Shown here piece by piece: positions 1-6,502 of a stretch of 7,804 bases of DNA. Source of the DNA: JBOGHU01 sp050742255. GTDB lineage: Bacteria; Actinomycetota; Acidimicrobiia; Acidimicrobiales; CADCSY01. Numbering within the stretch: position 1 is the first letter of the stretch; every line of letters begins with the position of its first letter. Both the position numbers and the translations under genes were made by a program. The stretch is from NCBI GenBank assembly GCA_050742255.1, contig JBOGHU010000018.1:1-7804 (forward strand), written 5' to 3'. The notes under the pieces are model-generated. The model worked only from the letters and a program-made list of their open reading frames with translations, did not search any database and was not told the origin of the DNA.

Positions 1-90
1 GGTGCGGCTCTCCTGGAGGGACGTGGCGGCGACCCTTCACCCGTGGGGCGGGGTCTGCTGGCTCCTGCCAGACCGGGCGACCGACTGGGC

Positions 91-887
91 TCAGTGGGAC
101 GGCGTCGGCCACGACCACGGCGAGGTCGTCCCGATCCCGGAGCCACCACTCTCGCCAAGGGCACACGGCGGGCAGGCCAGCCGCTCACCGTGGAGCCCGT
201 TCCGGGTCGCGCGGCGGGATCTGGCGGGGTGCACCGGCCAGCCAGTCGGGCGCCTCTCGCCACAGCACGGCGTCATCGCCCACCCGCCGGCCCACGGTGG
301 ATGCATGGGCCCCCAAGCTGGCGGCGACCCGGCCGTGCAGTTTCTCCGCTCGTCGCCGCGCGACTCGGACGAGCAGACTCGCGTCCCGCTCGTCGGCGGT
401 CCGGCCGAGTGCGGCTGAGAGGTGGACCAGGCAAAGGGCCCGGTCGGGGTCCTCGATCGCGCTCCGCATCTCGTCGTTGGAGGCCTGCGTGAGGATCTCC
501 AGGTAGGCGGCGGCGCGGCGTGTCTCGGCTTCGCACGCGCCGCAGCTCCAAGCGGTGAGGGATCGACGCCGCCGCGGTCGGCGTCGATCCCGCCCGGCGG
601 TTGCACGTGCCTGTCCGTCGAGCCGGCGCCGGGCGAAGGTGAGGAGAAACTCCATGACGATGCCCAACCCCAGGCTGTCGCCTTCGTGGGCCGCGACCGC
701 CACGACCAGCCGCGTGTGCTCCGGACACAGTCCCCGCTCCGTTCGGCGCTTCCCGCACGCCGGGATCGTTGACGTCCTCGTGGAGCAGGCCGCGGACCCA
801 ATCCCAGGCGGCTCGTTGCGTGCCGCGACAGACGGGGCAGCCAGGGTGGGCAAGATCCTCGGCGACCTCAAAGGCCATCAGATACAT
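91..887 (-). pseudogene. Broken CxxC/CxxH repeat protein resembling DUF6062
   Basis: The frame opening at 887 (ATG; 878 is an alternative) reads MYLMAFEVAEDLAHPG followed by CPVC, then a helical stretch to HEDVNDPGVREA. Near 741-752 the reading must shift (about one base extra or two missing) to continue as RTERGLCPEH. The same frame then gives a second unit with CGACE and, about 35 residues on, LCLVH. The protein is thus a repeat of C-x2-C, about 35 residues, L-C-x2-H, as in DUF6062-like proteins; I infer zinc binding. The second frame stops at 185-187, but another frame shows ACPPCALGE at about 160-176, so a second shift near 185-200 may have cut off the tail, which would run to 91. The function is unknown. 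It starts exactly where the truncated gene at 893-1027 ends, and no good ribosome binding site precedes it, so the true N-terminus may be lost. The broken status is well supported; the family name is tentative. Confidence 0.5.
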
Positions 888-892
888 GACCT

Positions 893-1027
893 GAACCGCT
901 CGACCTGGCCACCCACCTGGAGGTTTGGGACATAGGCGTTCAAGTACAGCCGGTCGACGCAATCGACCTCGAGGCCAACATGACCGTCAAGGACGTCGTT
1001 GATGTTCACCACCCCTGCACCGCTCAT
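893..1027 (-). pseudogene. N-terminal fragment of an uncharacterised actinobacterial protein
   Basis: From ATG 1027 (or GTG 1012/1009) the frame reads MSGAGVVNINDVLDGHVGLE, then VDCVDRLYLNAYVPNLQ and GGQVERF. The block with C-x-D-R-x-Y-L-N-x-Y-V-P-x-L-Q matches, from memory, the start of a large uncharacterised protein found in many copies in actinobacterial and other genomes, where the chain continues for several hundred residues. Here the similarity ends at about 893 and the frame stops after four unrelated residues, exactly where the next minus-strand gene begins. I read it as a truncated copy left by a deletion or rearrangement. It is not known to me whether the family is mobile. The upstream DNA holds a palindrome and the fluoride riboswitch, so this fragment would now be the first thing transcribed behind that switch. 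Confidence 0.45.
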
Positions 1028-1109
1028 CGCTGCGCAGCTTGGTCGCACGAGGGCCGGCTCTGCCGGCCCGACCAACCTCACCCCCACGACGGCCGCGTCA
1101 GGGGGAGGC

Positions 1110-1135
1110 CGGGAGGGGGACCTGTCCCCCTCCCG
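1110..1135. repeat. Perfect 12-bp inverted repeat with 2-base centre
   Basis: CGGGAGGGGGAC at 1110-1121 and GTCCCCCTCCCG at 1124-1135 are exact reverse complements around CT. There is no T-run on either side, so it is a poor intrinsic terminator. It lies between the riboswitch terminator and the truncated gene at 893-1027. It could be an operator, an RNA hairpin in the leader, or the edge of an inserted element; the sequence does not decide. Confidence 0.6.
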
Positions 1136-1159
1136 CTAATCATCTGGTCCCGGAACGGC

Positions 1160-1188
1160 AAAAGGCTCCTACCGAGTTGGTAGGAGCC
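1160..1188 (-). terminator. Intrinsic terminator (expression platform of the fluoride riboswitch)
   Basis: On the minus strand a perfect 10-bp stem (GGCTCCTACC, loop AACTC, GGTAGGAGCC) is followed at once by TTTT (1163-1160). The 5' arm contains the bases GCTCC (1187-1183) that form the pseudoknot of the aptamer. Aptamer folding and terminator folding are therefore mutually exclusive, as in transcriptional fluoride switches: fluoride stabilises the aptamer and permits read-through. Confidence 0.88.
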
Positions 1189-1229
1189 ATCAGCCCGAAG
1201 GCGATCTCTCGGCGGTGCTCCATCGCCGA
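1179..1229 (-). promoter_or_regulatory. Fluoride riboswitch aptamer (crcB motif)
   Basis: Reading the minus strand from 1229: stem TCGGCG/CGCCGA (1229-1224 with 1214-1209) closes the loop ATGGAGCAC. A short linker leads to the small hairpin GCC-TTCG-GGC (1202-1193), then the signature TGATGGCTCCTACC. Loop bases GGAGC (1221-1217) pair with GCTCC (1187-1183) to form the pseudoknot. The order GGCGATGG..CGCC, short hairpin, CTGATGGCTCCTAC is the known fluoride aptamer layout, close to the Thermotoga and Bacillus examples. Such switches turn on fluoride exporters (CrcB/Fluc, CLC-F) and related stress genes. None lies downstream here, where only a palindrome and broken genes are seen. The plus-strand PiT gene is not under its control because the orientation is opposite. 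Confidence 0.9.
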
Positions 1230-1236
1230 CAGAGCA

Positions 1237-1242
1237 ACGCTA
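1237..1242 (-). promoter_or_regulatory. Possible -10 element of the riboswitch promoter
   Basis: TAGCGT on the minus strand (1242-1237) fits the actinobacterial TANNNT -10 pattern. It would start transcription about seven bases on, at about 1230, exactly where the aptamer's first stem begins. No good -35 hexamer is seen 16-19 bases upstream, so support comes from position more than from sequence. Confidence 0.35.
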
Positions 1243-1702
1243 CCACCTCGTAGGGAACCAGCACGGGTCGGCGGCCGACAGCACCGAGCGGTGGCCATTC
1301 GCTGACCCGGTCGGCGGTCGAGCGCCGGCTGAGCCGAGCCAGGGTGGTGCCCCGGTGTGGGCAAGGGCCTCAGCGGGCGGTGACCGTCATCCGGCCTTGC
1401 TGTGGCCCTCGACGTCGCGGCTCGAGGCCTGGCACTTGAACTCCGGGACCTCCCTCTGGGAAAGTCCCCCGATCAATCAGATCACGGTCGATGCGGGCGC
1501 TGGTGTGGGCGCCGGTGAGGCGCAGAGGGTCGGCTCACGCCGTATGCCCTCGACCCTGATGGGATGGCCCGGGCCCAGACCGGTCGTCTCCTTGACCCCG
1601 ACCTCCTCGCTCGCGGTGCCCGCCCCGGCGGCGACCCCGCCCGCTGCGCCGGGGGACGTCCGGTGACGCCCCTCCCACCCACTGGTTCCCCACGGAGGCT
1701 CC
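1243..1702. other. Intergenic stretch without a recognisable gene
   Basis: Several reading frames are open for 50-100 codons on both strands, as expected at this GC content, but none gives a protein I recognise, and their composition is rich in Arg, Pro and Ala. The stretch should carry the riboswitch promoter at its left end and the promoter of the PiT gene at its right. I cannot point to a convincing -35/-10 pair for the latter. Confidence 0.5.
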
Positions 1703-2794
1703 ATGACTGTCGCCATCCTCGTCCTTGTCGTGGGTCTGGCTGCCGCCAACGGGAGCAATGATGTGCCCAAGGGCGTCGCCACGCTGGCCGGTGCCGGCGT
1801 CACCCGATACCGCACCGCCATCGTCTGGGGCACGGTGGCGACCCTGGGCGGCTCGCTCGTCTCGCTGCAGCTCGCCGACCGGCTGGCCGAGCTGTTCTCC
1901 ACGGGAACCGTGACGGCCACGCCCACCCCGGCCTTCGCCCTGGCCGTCCTGGCCGGGACCGCCGCGTGGGTCGCATTCGCCACTGCCACCAAGCTGCCGG
2001 TCTCGACCACCCACGCCATCGTGGGGTCGCTGGTAGGGGCCGGGCTGTTGCTCACGGCAGGGGCGGTCAACTTCGAGGCATTGCCCACCAGGGTGGCCGT
2101 GCCGCTTCTGCTCGGCGTCGGCGTCGCCTACCTGGTCTCGATGGTGCTGAACCTGCTGCCCCAGCGGATACCGGAGTGCGTCTGCCTGAGCCTGGAGAAC
2201 CCGGTGGTGGCGCCGGTGGTCGATCCCCAAGCGGCAGGCGTGCTCGCAGCGCCGGTGAGCCTCCCCATTCCGAAGGTGACGACGGGGACCATGGCTGACT
2301 GCGGGGTCCACGGCTCCTCGTCCGGGCGGCTCGGGTTCACCGTCAACGGCGCCCACTGGCTCTCGAGTGGAGCCACGAGCTTCGCCCGGGGGCTGAACGA
2401 CACGCCCAAGATCGTGGCCGTGGGCGCGTTCGCCCTCGTGCCGGCAGGCATGACCATCCACCAGATCCTCGTCGTGGTCGCCGCCGCCATGGCCGCCGGT
2501 TCCATCCTCGGCGGCATGCGGATCGCCCACCGCCTCGGTGAAGGCGTCGTCAAGATGAGCCACGTGGAGGGCTTCAGAGCGAACCTCACCACGGCGCTGC
2601 TGGTCGGCTTCGCCGCCAACCGAGGCCTGCCCCTCTCGACCACCCACGTGTCGACCGGTGCCATCGCCGGGGCCGCGGGCAAGGACACATCCCGTCTCCA
2701 CACCCGTACCCTCCGGGACTTCCTGATCGCCTGGACCCTCACGCCGCTGATTGCTGGCGCGCTGGCCGCTGCGATCTTCGCGGTGTTCCGCTAG
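1703..2794 (+). CDS. PiT-family inorganic phosphate transporter
   Basis: 363 residues, an integral membrane ion-coupled anion permease of the PiT family, most likely importing inorganic phosphate. It has the family's inverted duplication: the first half has GSND (17-20) in NGSNDVPKGVATL, and the second has ARGLNDTPK (228-236). Each half also has an STTH motif, VSTTHAIVGS at 100-109 and LSTTHVSTGA at 311-320. Hydrophobic segments fall roughly at 2-16, 38-56, 76-95, 101-121, 131-152, 237-270, 295-305 and 340-361. A polar loop of about 65 residues (153-218) between the halves holds three cysteines, C159 and C161 as CVC and C200. The start is ATG with GGAGG four bases upstream. It is shorter than the E. 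coli PitA type and close to compact bacterial forms. No PhoU-like partner is adjacent. Sulfate transport, known for some PiT relatives, cannot be excluded. Confidence 0.92.
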   Translation: MTVAILVLVVGLAAANGSNDVPKGVATLAGAGVTRYRTAIVWGTVATLGGSLVSLQLADRLAELFSTGTVTATPTPAFALAVLAGTAAWVAFATATKLPVSTTHAIVGSLVGAGLLLTAGAVNFEALPTRVAVPLLLGVGVAYLVSMVLNLLPQRIPECVCLSLENPVVAPVVDPQAAGVLAAPVSLPIPKVTTGTMADCGVHGSSSGRLGFTVNGAHWLSSGATSFARGLNDTPKIVAVGAFALVPAGMTIHQILVVVAAAMAAGSILGGMRIAHRLGEGVVKMSHVEGFRANLTTALLVGFAANRGLPLSTTHVSTGAIAGAAGKDTSRLHTRTLRDFLIAWTLTPLIAGALAAAIFAVFR

Positions 2795-2805
2795 CGCCGG
2801 ATGCC

Positions 2806-2834
2806 CCACATTGCCGGCCACCCCCGGCGTGTGG
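2806..2834 (+). terminator. Possible terminator hairpin after the PiT gene
   Basis: Eleven bases after the PiT stop, CCACA (2806-2810) pairs with TGTGG (2830-2834). Inside this, GCCGG (2813-2817) pairs with CCGGC (2824-2828) around a six-base loop. There is no T-run, as is common for hairpins at gene ends in high-GC actinobacteria, so termination is inferred from position. Confidence 0.4.
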
Positions 2835-2922
2835 CCCCTGCTGGCCTCTCCCTGGGCGTCTGAGACCGGCGAGCACGACCGTAGGGGCCAGCACCTGTCC
2901 GAGGCCGGCTCCTCGCTGGTCC

Positions 2923-2937
2923 CCACCACGCTGGTGG
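2923..2937. repeat. Short hairpin between convergent PiT and prfC genes
   Basis: CCACCA and TGGTGG form a perfect 6-bp stem around CGC. It lies about 62 bases beyond the prfC stop on the minus strand and has no T-run. It may help end prfC transcription. The rest of 2795-2998 shows no gene. Confidence 0.3.
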
Positions 2938-2998
2938 TGCTGCCTACGCCGCCCGCCAGCAGCGACGTCGCCGAGTAGCCGCACCCGTCTGGATCGGA

Positions 2999-4594
2999 TC
3001 AGCCGGCGACGATGTGGTCGAGCGTCCAATCGGGGTGGTCGGCCTCAACCCGCTCCAGCCAGTAGGGGCTCTCGAAGAGGGCGAGAAGGACGCCGTCGGC
3101 CCGAGCCAGGACGCGTGCCCCGGGGGTGGTCCGCAGCCTCTCGGCGGTGGCCGCATCGGTGCGGCGGGCGACTCGGTGGGCGGTGCGCACCAGCTCGGCG
3201 CCGGCGCCGAACTCGCGCTCGAGGCGGTGGGCGAACACCTCGAACTGCATCTGCCCCACCCCGGCGAGGACAGGCGCGGCGTCGCCGGTGTGCTCGTCGC
3301 GCAGCACCTGGACGACGCCCTCCTGGTCTAGCTGGGCCACGCCCCGGCGGAACTGCTTCGACCGCGAGGTGTCGCGGGGCCGGGCCACGGCGAACAGCTC
3401 GGGGGCGAAGCGCGGGATGGCGGGGTAGGCGACGGGGGCGTCGACGTAGAGGGTGTCGCCGATGCGAAGGTCGGCGGCGTTGACGAGGCCGATGACATCG
3501 CCGGGCCAGGCCTGGTCGATGGTGCTGCGCTCGGCCCCGAACACGCTGGTGGCGTACTTGGTGGCGAAGCGCCGCCCGGACGGCTCATGGGTCACCGTCA
3601 TGCCCCGCTCGAAGTGCCCGGAGCAGACCCGCACGAACGCCAGCCGGTCGCGGTGGGCAGGGTCCATGTTGGCCTGCACCTTGAACACGAACCCCGAGAA
3701 CGGCTGGTCGAGGCCCCGCACCCCGCCGTCCGAGTCGGTACGGGGGCCGGGAGCGGGCGCCAGGTCGACAACGGCGTCCAGCAGGTGGCGCACGCCGAAG
3801 TTGGTCAGCGCCGAGCCGACGAACAACGGGCTCGTCTCTCCCGCCAGGAAGGACTTGGCCTCGACGTCGGCCCCGACCCCCTCCAACAGGGCGCACTCCT
3901 CGGCCGCCCGGTCCCACGCCTCGCCCTCCTCGGCGGACGCCAGCGCCGGTTCGACCAGCTGCTCGGGGGCGGCGGTGGCGCCCCGGGAGGTGCGGGTGTA
4001 GCGGATGAACTCGCCGCTGCGACGGTCGATGACGCCACGGAAGTCCCCGGGGATGCCCACGGGCCAGGTGGCCGGGGTGGCGCGGAAACCGATCTGGTCC
4101 TCGATCTCGTCGACCAGCTCGAGCGGGTCGCGCCCCGGCCGGTCGTACTTGTTGAGGAACGTGAGGATGGGCAGCTGGCGTGCCCGGCACACCTCGAAGA
4201 GCTTGCGGGTCTGGACCTCGATGCCCTTGGCGGTGTCGAGGACCATGATGGCGGCATCGGCAGCGGCGAGGACACGATATGTGTCCTCCGAGAAGTCGCG
4301 GTGGCCGGGGGTGTCGAGCAGGTTCACCACATGGTCGCGGTAGCTGAACTGCAGCACGGTGGAGGTGATGGAGATGCCCCGCTGCTGCTCGAGGGCCATC
4401 CAGTCCGAGGTGGCCCGTCGCCGGCCCGCCCGGGCCCTGACCGCCCCCGCCTCGGCCACGGCCCCGGCGTACAGCAGGAACTTCTCGGTCAGGGTGGTCT
4501 TGCCCGCATCGGGGTGGCTGATGATGGCGAACGTCCGCCGCCTGGTCGACTCGGCGACGATGTCGGGGAACGGGGTGGGGTGAAGGGTGGTCAC
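2999..4594 (-). CDS. prfC: Peptide chain release factor 3 (translational GTPase)
   Basis: 531 residues, matching the usual RF3 length. RF3 is a cytosolic GTPase that helps release or recycle RF1/RF2 from the ribosome after peptide release. GTPase motifs are in order: P-loop SHPDAGKTT at 26-34, switch I RGISITSTV at 72-80, DTPGH at 94-98 and NKYD at 148-151 (most RF3 have NKLD). RF3-specific text includes DFSEDTYRVL after DTPGH and RDPLELVDEIED after the fourth motif. A beta-barrel domain follows (GFVFKVQANMDP), then a C-terminal domain with GVGQMQFEVF. EF-G is excluded by these signatures and by the short C-terminus. The start is GTG, overlapping the merR stop by four bases (GTGA), so the two are translationally coupled. 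Control of RF3 by a MerR protein is unusual. Confidence 0.95.
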   Translation of the reverse strand: MTTLHPTPFPDIVAESTRRRTFAIISHPDAGKTTLTEKFLLYAGAVAEAGAVRARAGRRRATSDWMALEQQRGISITSTVLQFSYRDHVVNLLDTPGHRDFSEDTYRVLAAADAAIMVLDTAKGIEVQTRKLFEVCRARQLPILTFLNKYDRPGRDPLELVDEIEDQIGFRATPATWPVGIPGDFRGVIDRRSGEFIRYTRTSRGATAAPEQLVEPALASAEEGEAWDRAAEECALLEGVGADVEAKSFLAGETSPLFVGSALTNFGVRHLLDAVVDLAPAPGPRTDSDGGVRGLDQPFSGFVFKVQANMDPAHRDRLAFVRVCSGHFERGMTVTHEPSGRRFATKYATSVFGAERSTIDQAWPGDVIGLVNAADLRIGDTLYVDAPVAYPAIPRFAPELFAVARPRDTSRSKQFRRGVAQLDQEGVVQVLRDEHTGDAAPVLAGVGQMQFEVFAHRLEREFGAGAELVRTAHRVARRTDAATAERLRTTPGARVLARADGVLLALFESPYWLERVEADHPDWTLDHIVAG

Positions 4595-5001
4595 CGTCGT
4601 GGCCGAGCCATCCCCCGCCGGGACGCCTCCCGGCGCAGCGTCGCCGCCATGCTCTCGGCCGCCCGGAGCCGCTCCCGAAGGCGATCACAGCGCTCCTCGG
4701 CGGCGGCCGCGAACATGGCCACCCGCTGCAGCAGGGGGCCGCGGGTGTCGTCGTCGACGGCGGCGGCCAAGCCGTCACGGGCTTCCAGCAGGTCGCGCAT
4801 CTCCTCGAGCGAGAACTCGAGCGGCTTCATGTGCTTCACCAGCCGCAATCGCTCGATGTCGTCGTCGGTGTAGAGCCGGAAACCCCCACCGGTGCGCCCC
4901 GAGGGGGGCACCAGGCCCAGCTCCTCGTAGTGGCGTATGGTCCGCAGCGAGAGGCCGACCTCCTTGGCCACCTCGCCGATCTGGTGCATGTTCTCGTCCA
5001 T
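4591..5001 (-). CDS. MerR-family transcriptional regulator
   Basis: 136 residues. The N-terminal winged helix-turn-helix is typical of MerR: IGEVAKEVGLSLRTIRHYEE at 8-27, then LGLVPPSGRTGGGFRLYTDD, DIERLRLVKHM and LEEMRDLL. A helical stretch (about 87-130) should form the dimer coiled coil. There is only one cysteine (in ERCDRL), so it is not a CueR/ZntR-type metal sensor, and no ligand-binding domain is present. The ATG at 5001 is preceded by AGGAG seven bases upstream. An in-frame ATG at 4989 is less well placed, and the longer frame back to 5124 would run through the operator. It is co-transcribed with prfC (four-base overlap) and divergent from the DUF2795 gene. The shared dyad at 5031-5056 suggests autoregulation and activation of the divergent genes. 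The signal it senses is unknown. Confidence 0.92.
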   Translation of the reverse strand: MDENMHQIGEVAKEVGLSLRTIRHYEELGLVPPSGRTGGGFRLYTDDDIERLRLVKHMKPLEFSLEEMRDLLEARDGLAAAVDDDTRGPLLQRVAMFAAAAEERCDRLRERLRAAESMAATLRREASRRGMARPRR

Positions 5002-5025
5002 GCGCAGGCTCCTGTGCCGCAAGAG

Positions 5026-5056
5026 TTGCCACTCTACCGTGACGTAACAGTAGAGT
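5026..5056 (+). promoter_or_regulatory. MerR-type operator-promoter driving DUF2795-ARH genes
   Basis: ACTCTAC (5031-5037) and GTAGAGT (5050-5056) are a perfect 7-bp dyad with 12 bases between. On the plus strand a TTGCCA -35 (5026-5031) and a TAGAGT -10 (5051-5056) are separated by 19 bases. This is the overlong spacer that MerR-family activators correct by twisting DNA, with the dyad lying in the spacer. Transcription would begin near 5063, about 34 bases before the DUF2795 start. The minus strand has a symmetrical TAGAGT at 5036-5031 that could serve merR, but its -35 is poor. Binding by the adjacent MerR protein is inferred. Confidence 0.6.
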
Positions 5057-5096
5057 TGTGGCCGCAGGGACAGTGGCGGACAGGGGGAGGACCGAT

Positions 5097-5351
5097 ATGC
5101 CTTATCCGAGAGCTCTTGGCACACATCGCCCCACCCAGATCCCGCCCGTCACCAGGGTCGAGATCGTCGACCACCTGGAGGGCGCCTTCAACGGCTCGCC
5201 GCTCGAGCGGGACGACCTGGTCGACGCCGCCACCGCCGCCGGCGCCCGCCCGCAGGTGGTCGAGACGCTCAGAGGGCTCCCCGAGCGGCACCGCTTCCAC
5301 CATCCGCGGGAGCTGTGGCAGCACCTGGGGGAGGTGCCGGTTGAGCGCTGA
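5097..5351 (+). CDS. DUF2795 domain protein
   Basis: 84 residues, soluble, with no membrane segment. The core VEIVDHLEGAF (about 21-31), then DLVDAATAAGA, VVETLRGLPER and HRFHHPRELWQHLG, matches the DUF2795 pattern: short helices with an ...AGA..xVxxxLxxLP.. centre and a final lxxxLG. The family has no known biochemical role and often occurs as small proteins in actinobacteria. The start at ATG 5097 has GGAGG six bases upstream; the earlier in-frame start at 5058 lies inside the promoter. It is the first gene behind the MerR-type promoter and is followed by 129 bases without a gene before the ADP-ribosylglycohydrolase, which is likely in the same transcript. Confidence 0.8.
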   Translation: MPYPRALGTHRPTQIPPVTRVEIVDHLEGAFNGSPLERDDLVDAATAAGARPQVVETLRGLPERHRFHHPRELWQHLGEVPVER

Positions 5352-5480
5352 CCTCCTCGACTCGGTTCCACCGCCGGCACCGCCACCCGCCCGGCGGGGA
5401 GCCGGCCGCCCAGCTCGGGTCGCAGGCCCCGAGGCGGTCGCCTGGGGACGGGGCCCCGCTGTGGTCCCCGGAGGCCCGCG

Positions 5481-6464
5481 GTGAGCGCAGCGGAGCTGCT
5501 CGAGCGCCTCGGTGGCACCGGTCAGCTCCGCGACAAGTGCCGCGGTGCCCTGGTCGGCACGGCGGTGGGAGATGGCCTGGGTCAGCCCTTCGAGGGCCAC
5601 CAGGGACCGGTCTCTTCGCGCCAGATGACCCTCGTCGAGCTGGACGACCGCCAGCTGCGCCACACCGACGACACCGCCATGACCATGGCCCTGGCCGAGT
5701 CCCTGCTCTACACCGGAGATCTCGACCAGGACCACCTCGCCGCCACCTTCGCCCGCTGCTGGGAGCGCGAACCCGATCGGGGCTACGGCGGCGGGACGGC
5801 ATCGCTATTGGCCCACATCTGCGCCGGGGTGCCGTGGAAGGAGGCGGCTGAGTCGCAGTTCGACGGGCAGGGGTCCTTCGGCAACGGCGCCGCCATGCGG
5901 GTGGCGCCGGTGGCTCTGTGGGCCTGTGGTGACACGGCGCTCGCTGCCGAGGCCGCCCGCCGCAGCGCGGTGGTCACCCACACGCACCCCCTCGGCGTCG
6001 ACGGCGCTGCCGTGCAGGCCAGCGCCGTGGCCGCCGCCCTGGCCCACCCCCTCACCCAACCGCTCGACCGCGCCGCCTTCCTGGCCCAGGTGAGGGCCGC
6101 TGCCACCCAGACCGCCCTCGCCCACCAGCTCGACGTCGTCGCCTCGCTCCTGTCGGAGGGCACCGCCCACGACGTGGCGACACAGGTGGGGACCGGCATC
6201 GAGGCCCACGAGGCGGTGCCCGCCGCCATCTGCTCCTTCCTCTGCCATCCGGACTCCTTCGGCGAGACCATCCGCTTCGCCATCGGCCTCGGCGGCGACA
6301 CCGACACCATCGCCGCCATGGCCGGGGCCATCTCCGGTGCGTTCCTCGGAGAAAGGGCGATCCCCAGGCCCTGGGCGGAGCGAACGGAGGCTGCGCTGGG
6401 GCGCTGTGCCACCTTGGCCGACCGCTTCGTTCACCGGATGTTGCCAGGCCACGACCCGGCGTGA
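5481..6464 (+). CDS. ARH3-like ADP-ribosylglycohydrolase
   Basis: 327 residues, all-helical ADP-ribosylglycohydrolase (ARH/DraG) family. Such enzymes remove ADP-ribose from proteins or related ADP-ribosylated substrates using two Mg ions. Metal-binding motifs are complete: TDDT at 62-65 near the N-terminus and GGDTDT at 271-276 near the C-terminus. GDGLGQPFE at 30-38 places a glutamate (E38) where ARH3 has its gating glutamate. RGYGGGTASLL (100-110), GSFGNGAAMRVAPVAL (131-146) and AMAGAISGAFLG (279-290) closely match human ARH3 blocks, closer than to DraG, so a serine- or poly-ADP-ribose-type or O-acetyl-ADP-ribose activity is possible. The substrate is not shown. GTG start with GGAGG six bases upstream. 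No ADP-ribosyltransferase or macrodomain gene is in the window. It follows the DUF2795 gene and is probably under the MerR-type promoter. Confidence 0.93.
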   Translation: MSAAELLERLGGTGQLRDKCRGALVGTAVGDGLGQPFEGHQGPVSSRQMTLVELDDRQLRHTDDTAMTMALAESLLYTGDLDQDHLAATFARCWEREPDRGYGGGTASLLAHICAGVPWKEAAESQFDGQGSFGNGAAMRVAPVALWACGDTALAAEAARRSAVVTHTHPLGVDGAAVQASAVAAALAHPLTQPLDRAAFLAQVRAAATQTALAHQLDVVASLLSEGTAHDVATQVGTGIEAHEAVPAAICSFLCHPDSFGETIRFAIGLGGDTDTIAAMAGAISGAFLGERAIPRPWAERTEAALGRCATLADRFVHRMLPGHDPA

Positions 6465-6477
6465 GCTTGTGGCCGCC

Positions 6478-6502
6478 ACCCGAGTAGCCCTAGCGCTCGG
6501 GT
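6478..6502 (+). terminator. Possible terminator hairpin after the ARH gene
   Basis: Fourteen bases past the ARH stop, ACCCGAG (6478-6484) pairs perfectly with CTCGGGT (6496-6502) around an 11-base loop. There is no T-run. Its position at the convergence with the minus-strand remnant genes suggests transcript ending in either direction. Confidence 0.4.

Noticed and set aside
1164..1188. Stem-loop read as a plus-strand terminator
   Set aside because: On the plus strand the stem is followed by ATCAG and not by T residues; the T-run is on the minus strand, in line with the riboswitch.
1190..1371. Minus-strand short frame ending just before the terminator, considered as a leader peptide
   Set aside because: The aptamer explains this sequence fully, and the frame has no good start or ribosome binding site.
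1535..2929. Long minus-strand open frame (464 codons) opposite the PiT gene
   Set aside because: Low-complexity composition (Gly, Arg, His, Asp) typical of an antisense shadow in GC-rich DNA; the plus-strand transporter has all family motifs.
3587..4873. Plus-strand open frame of 428 codons opposite prfC and merR
   Set aside because: It is antisense to two clearly conserved genes and shows no recognisable domain.
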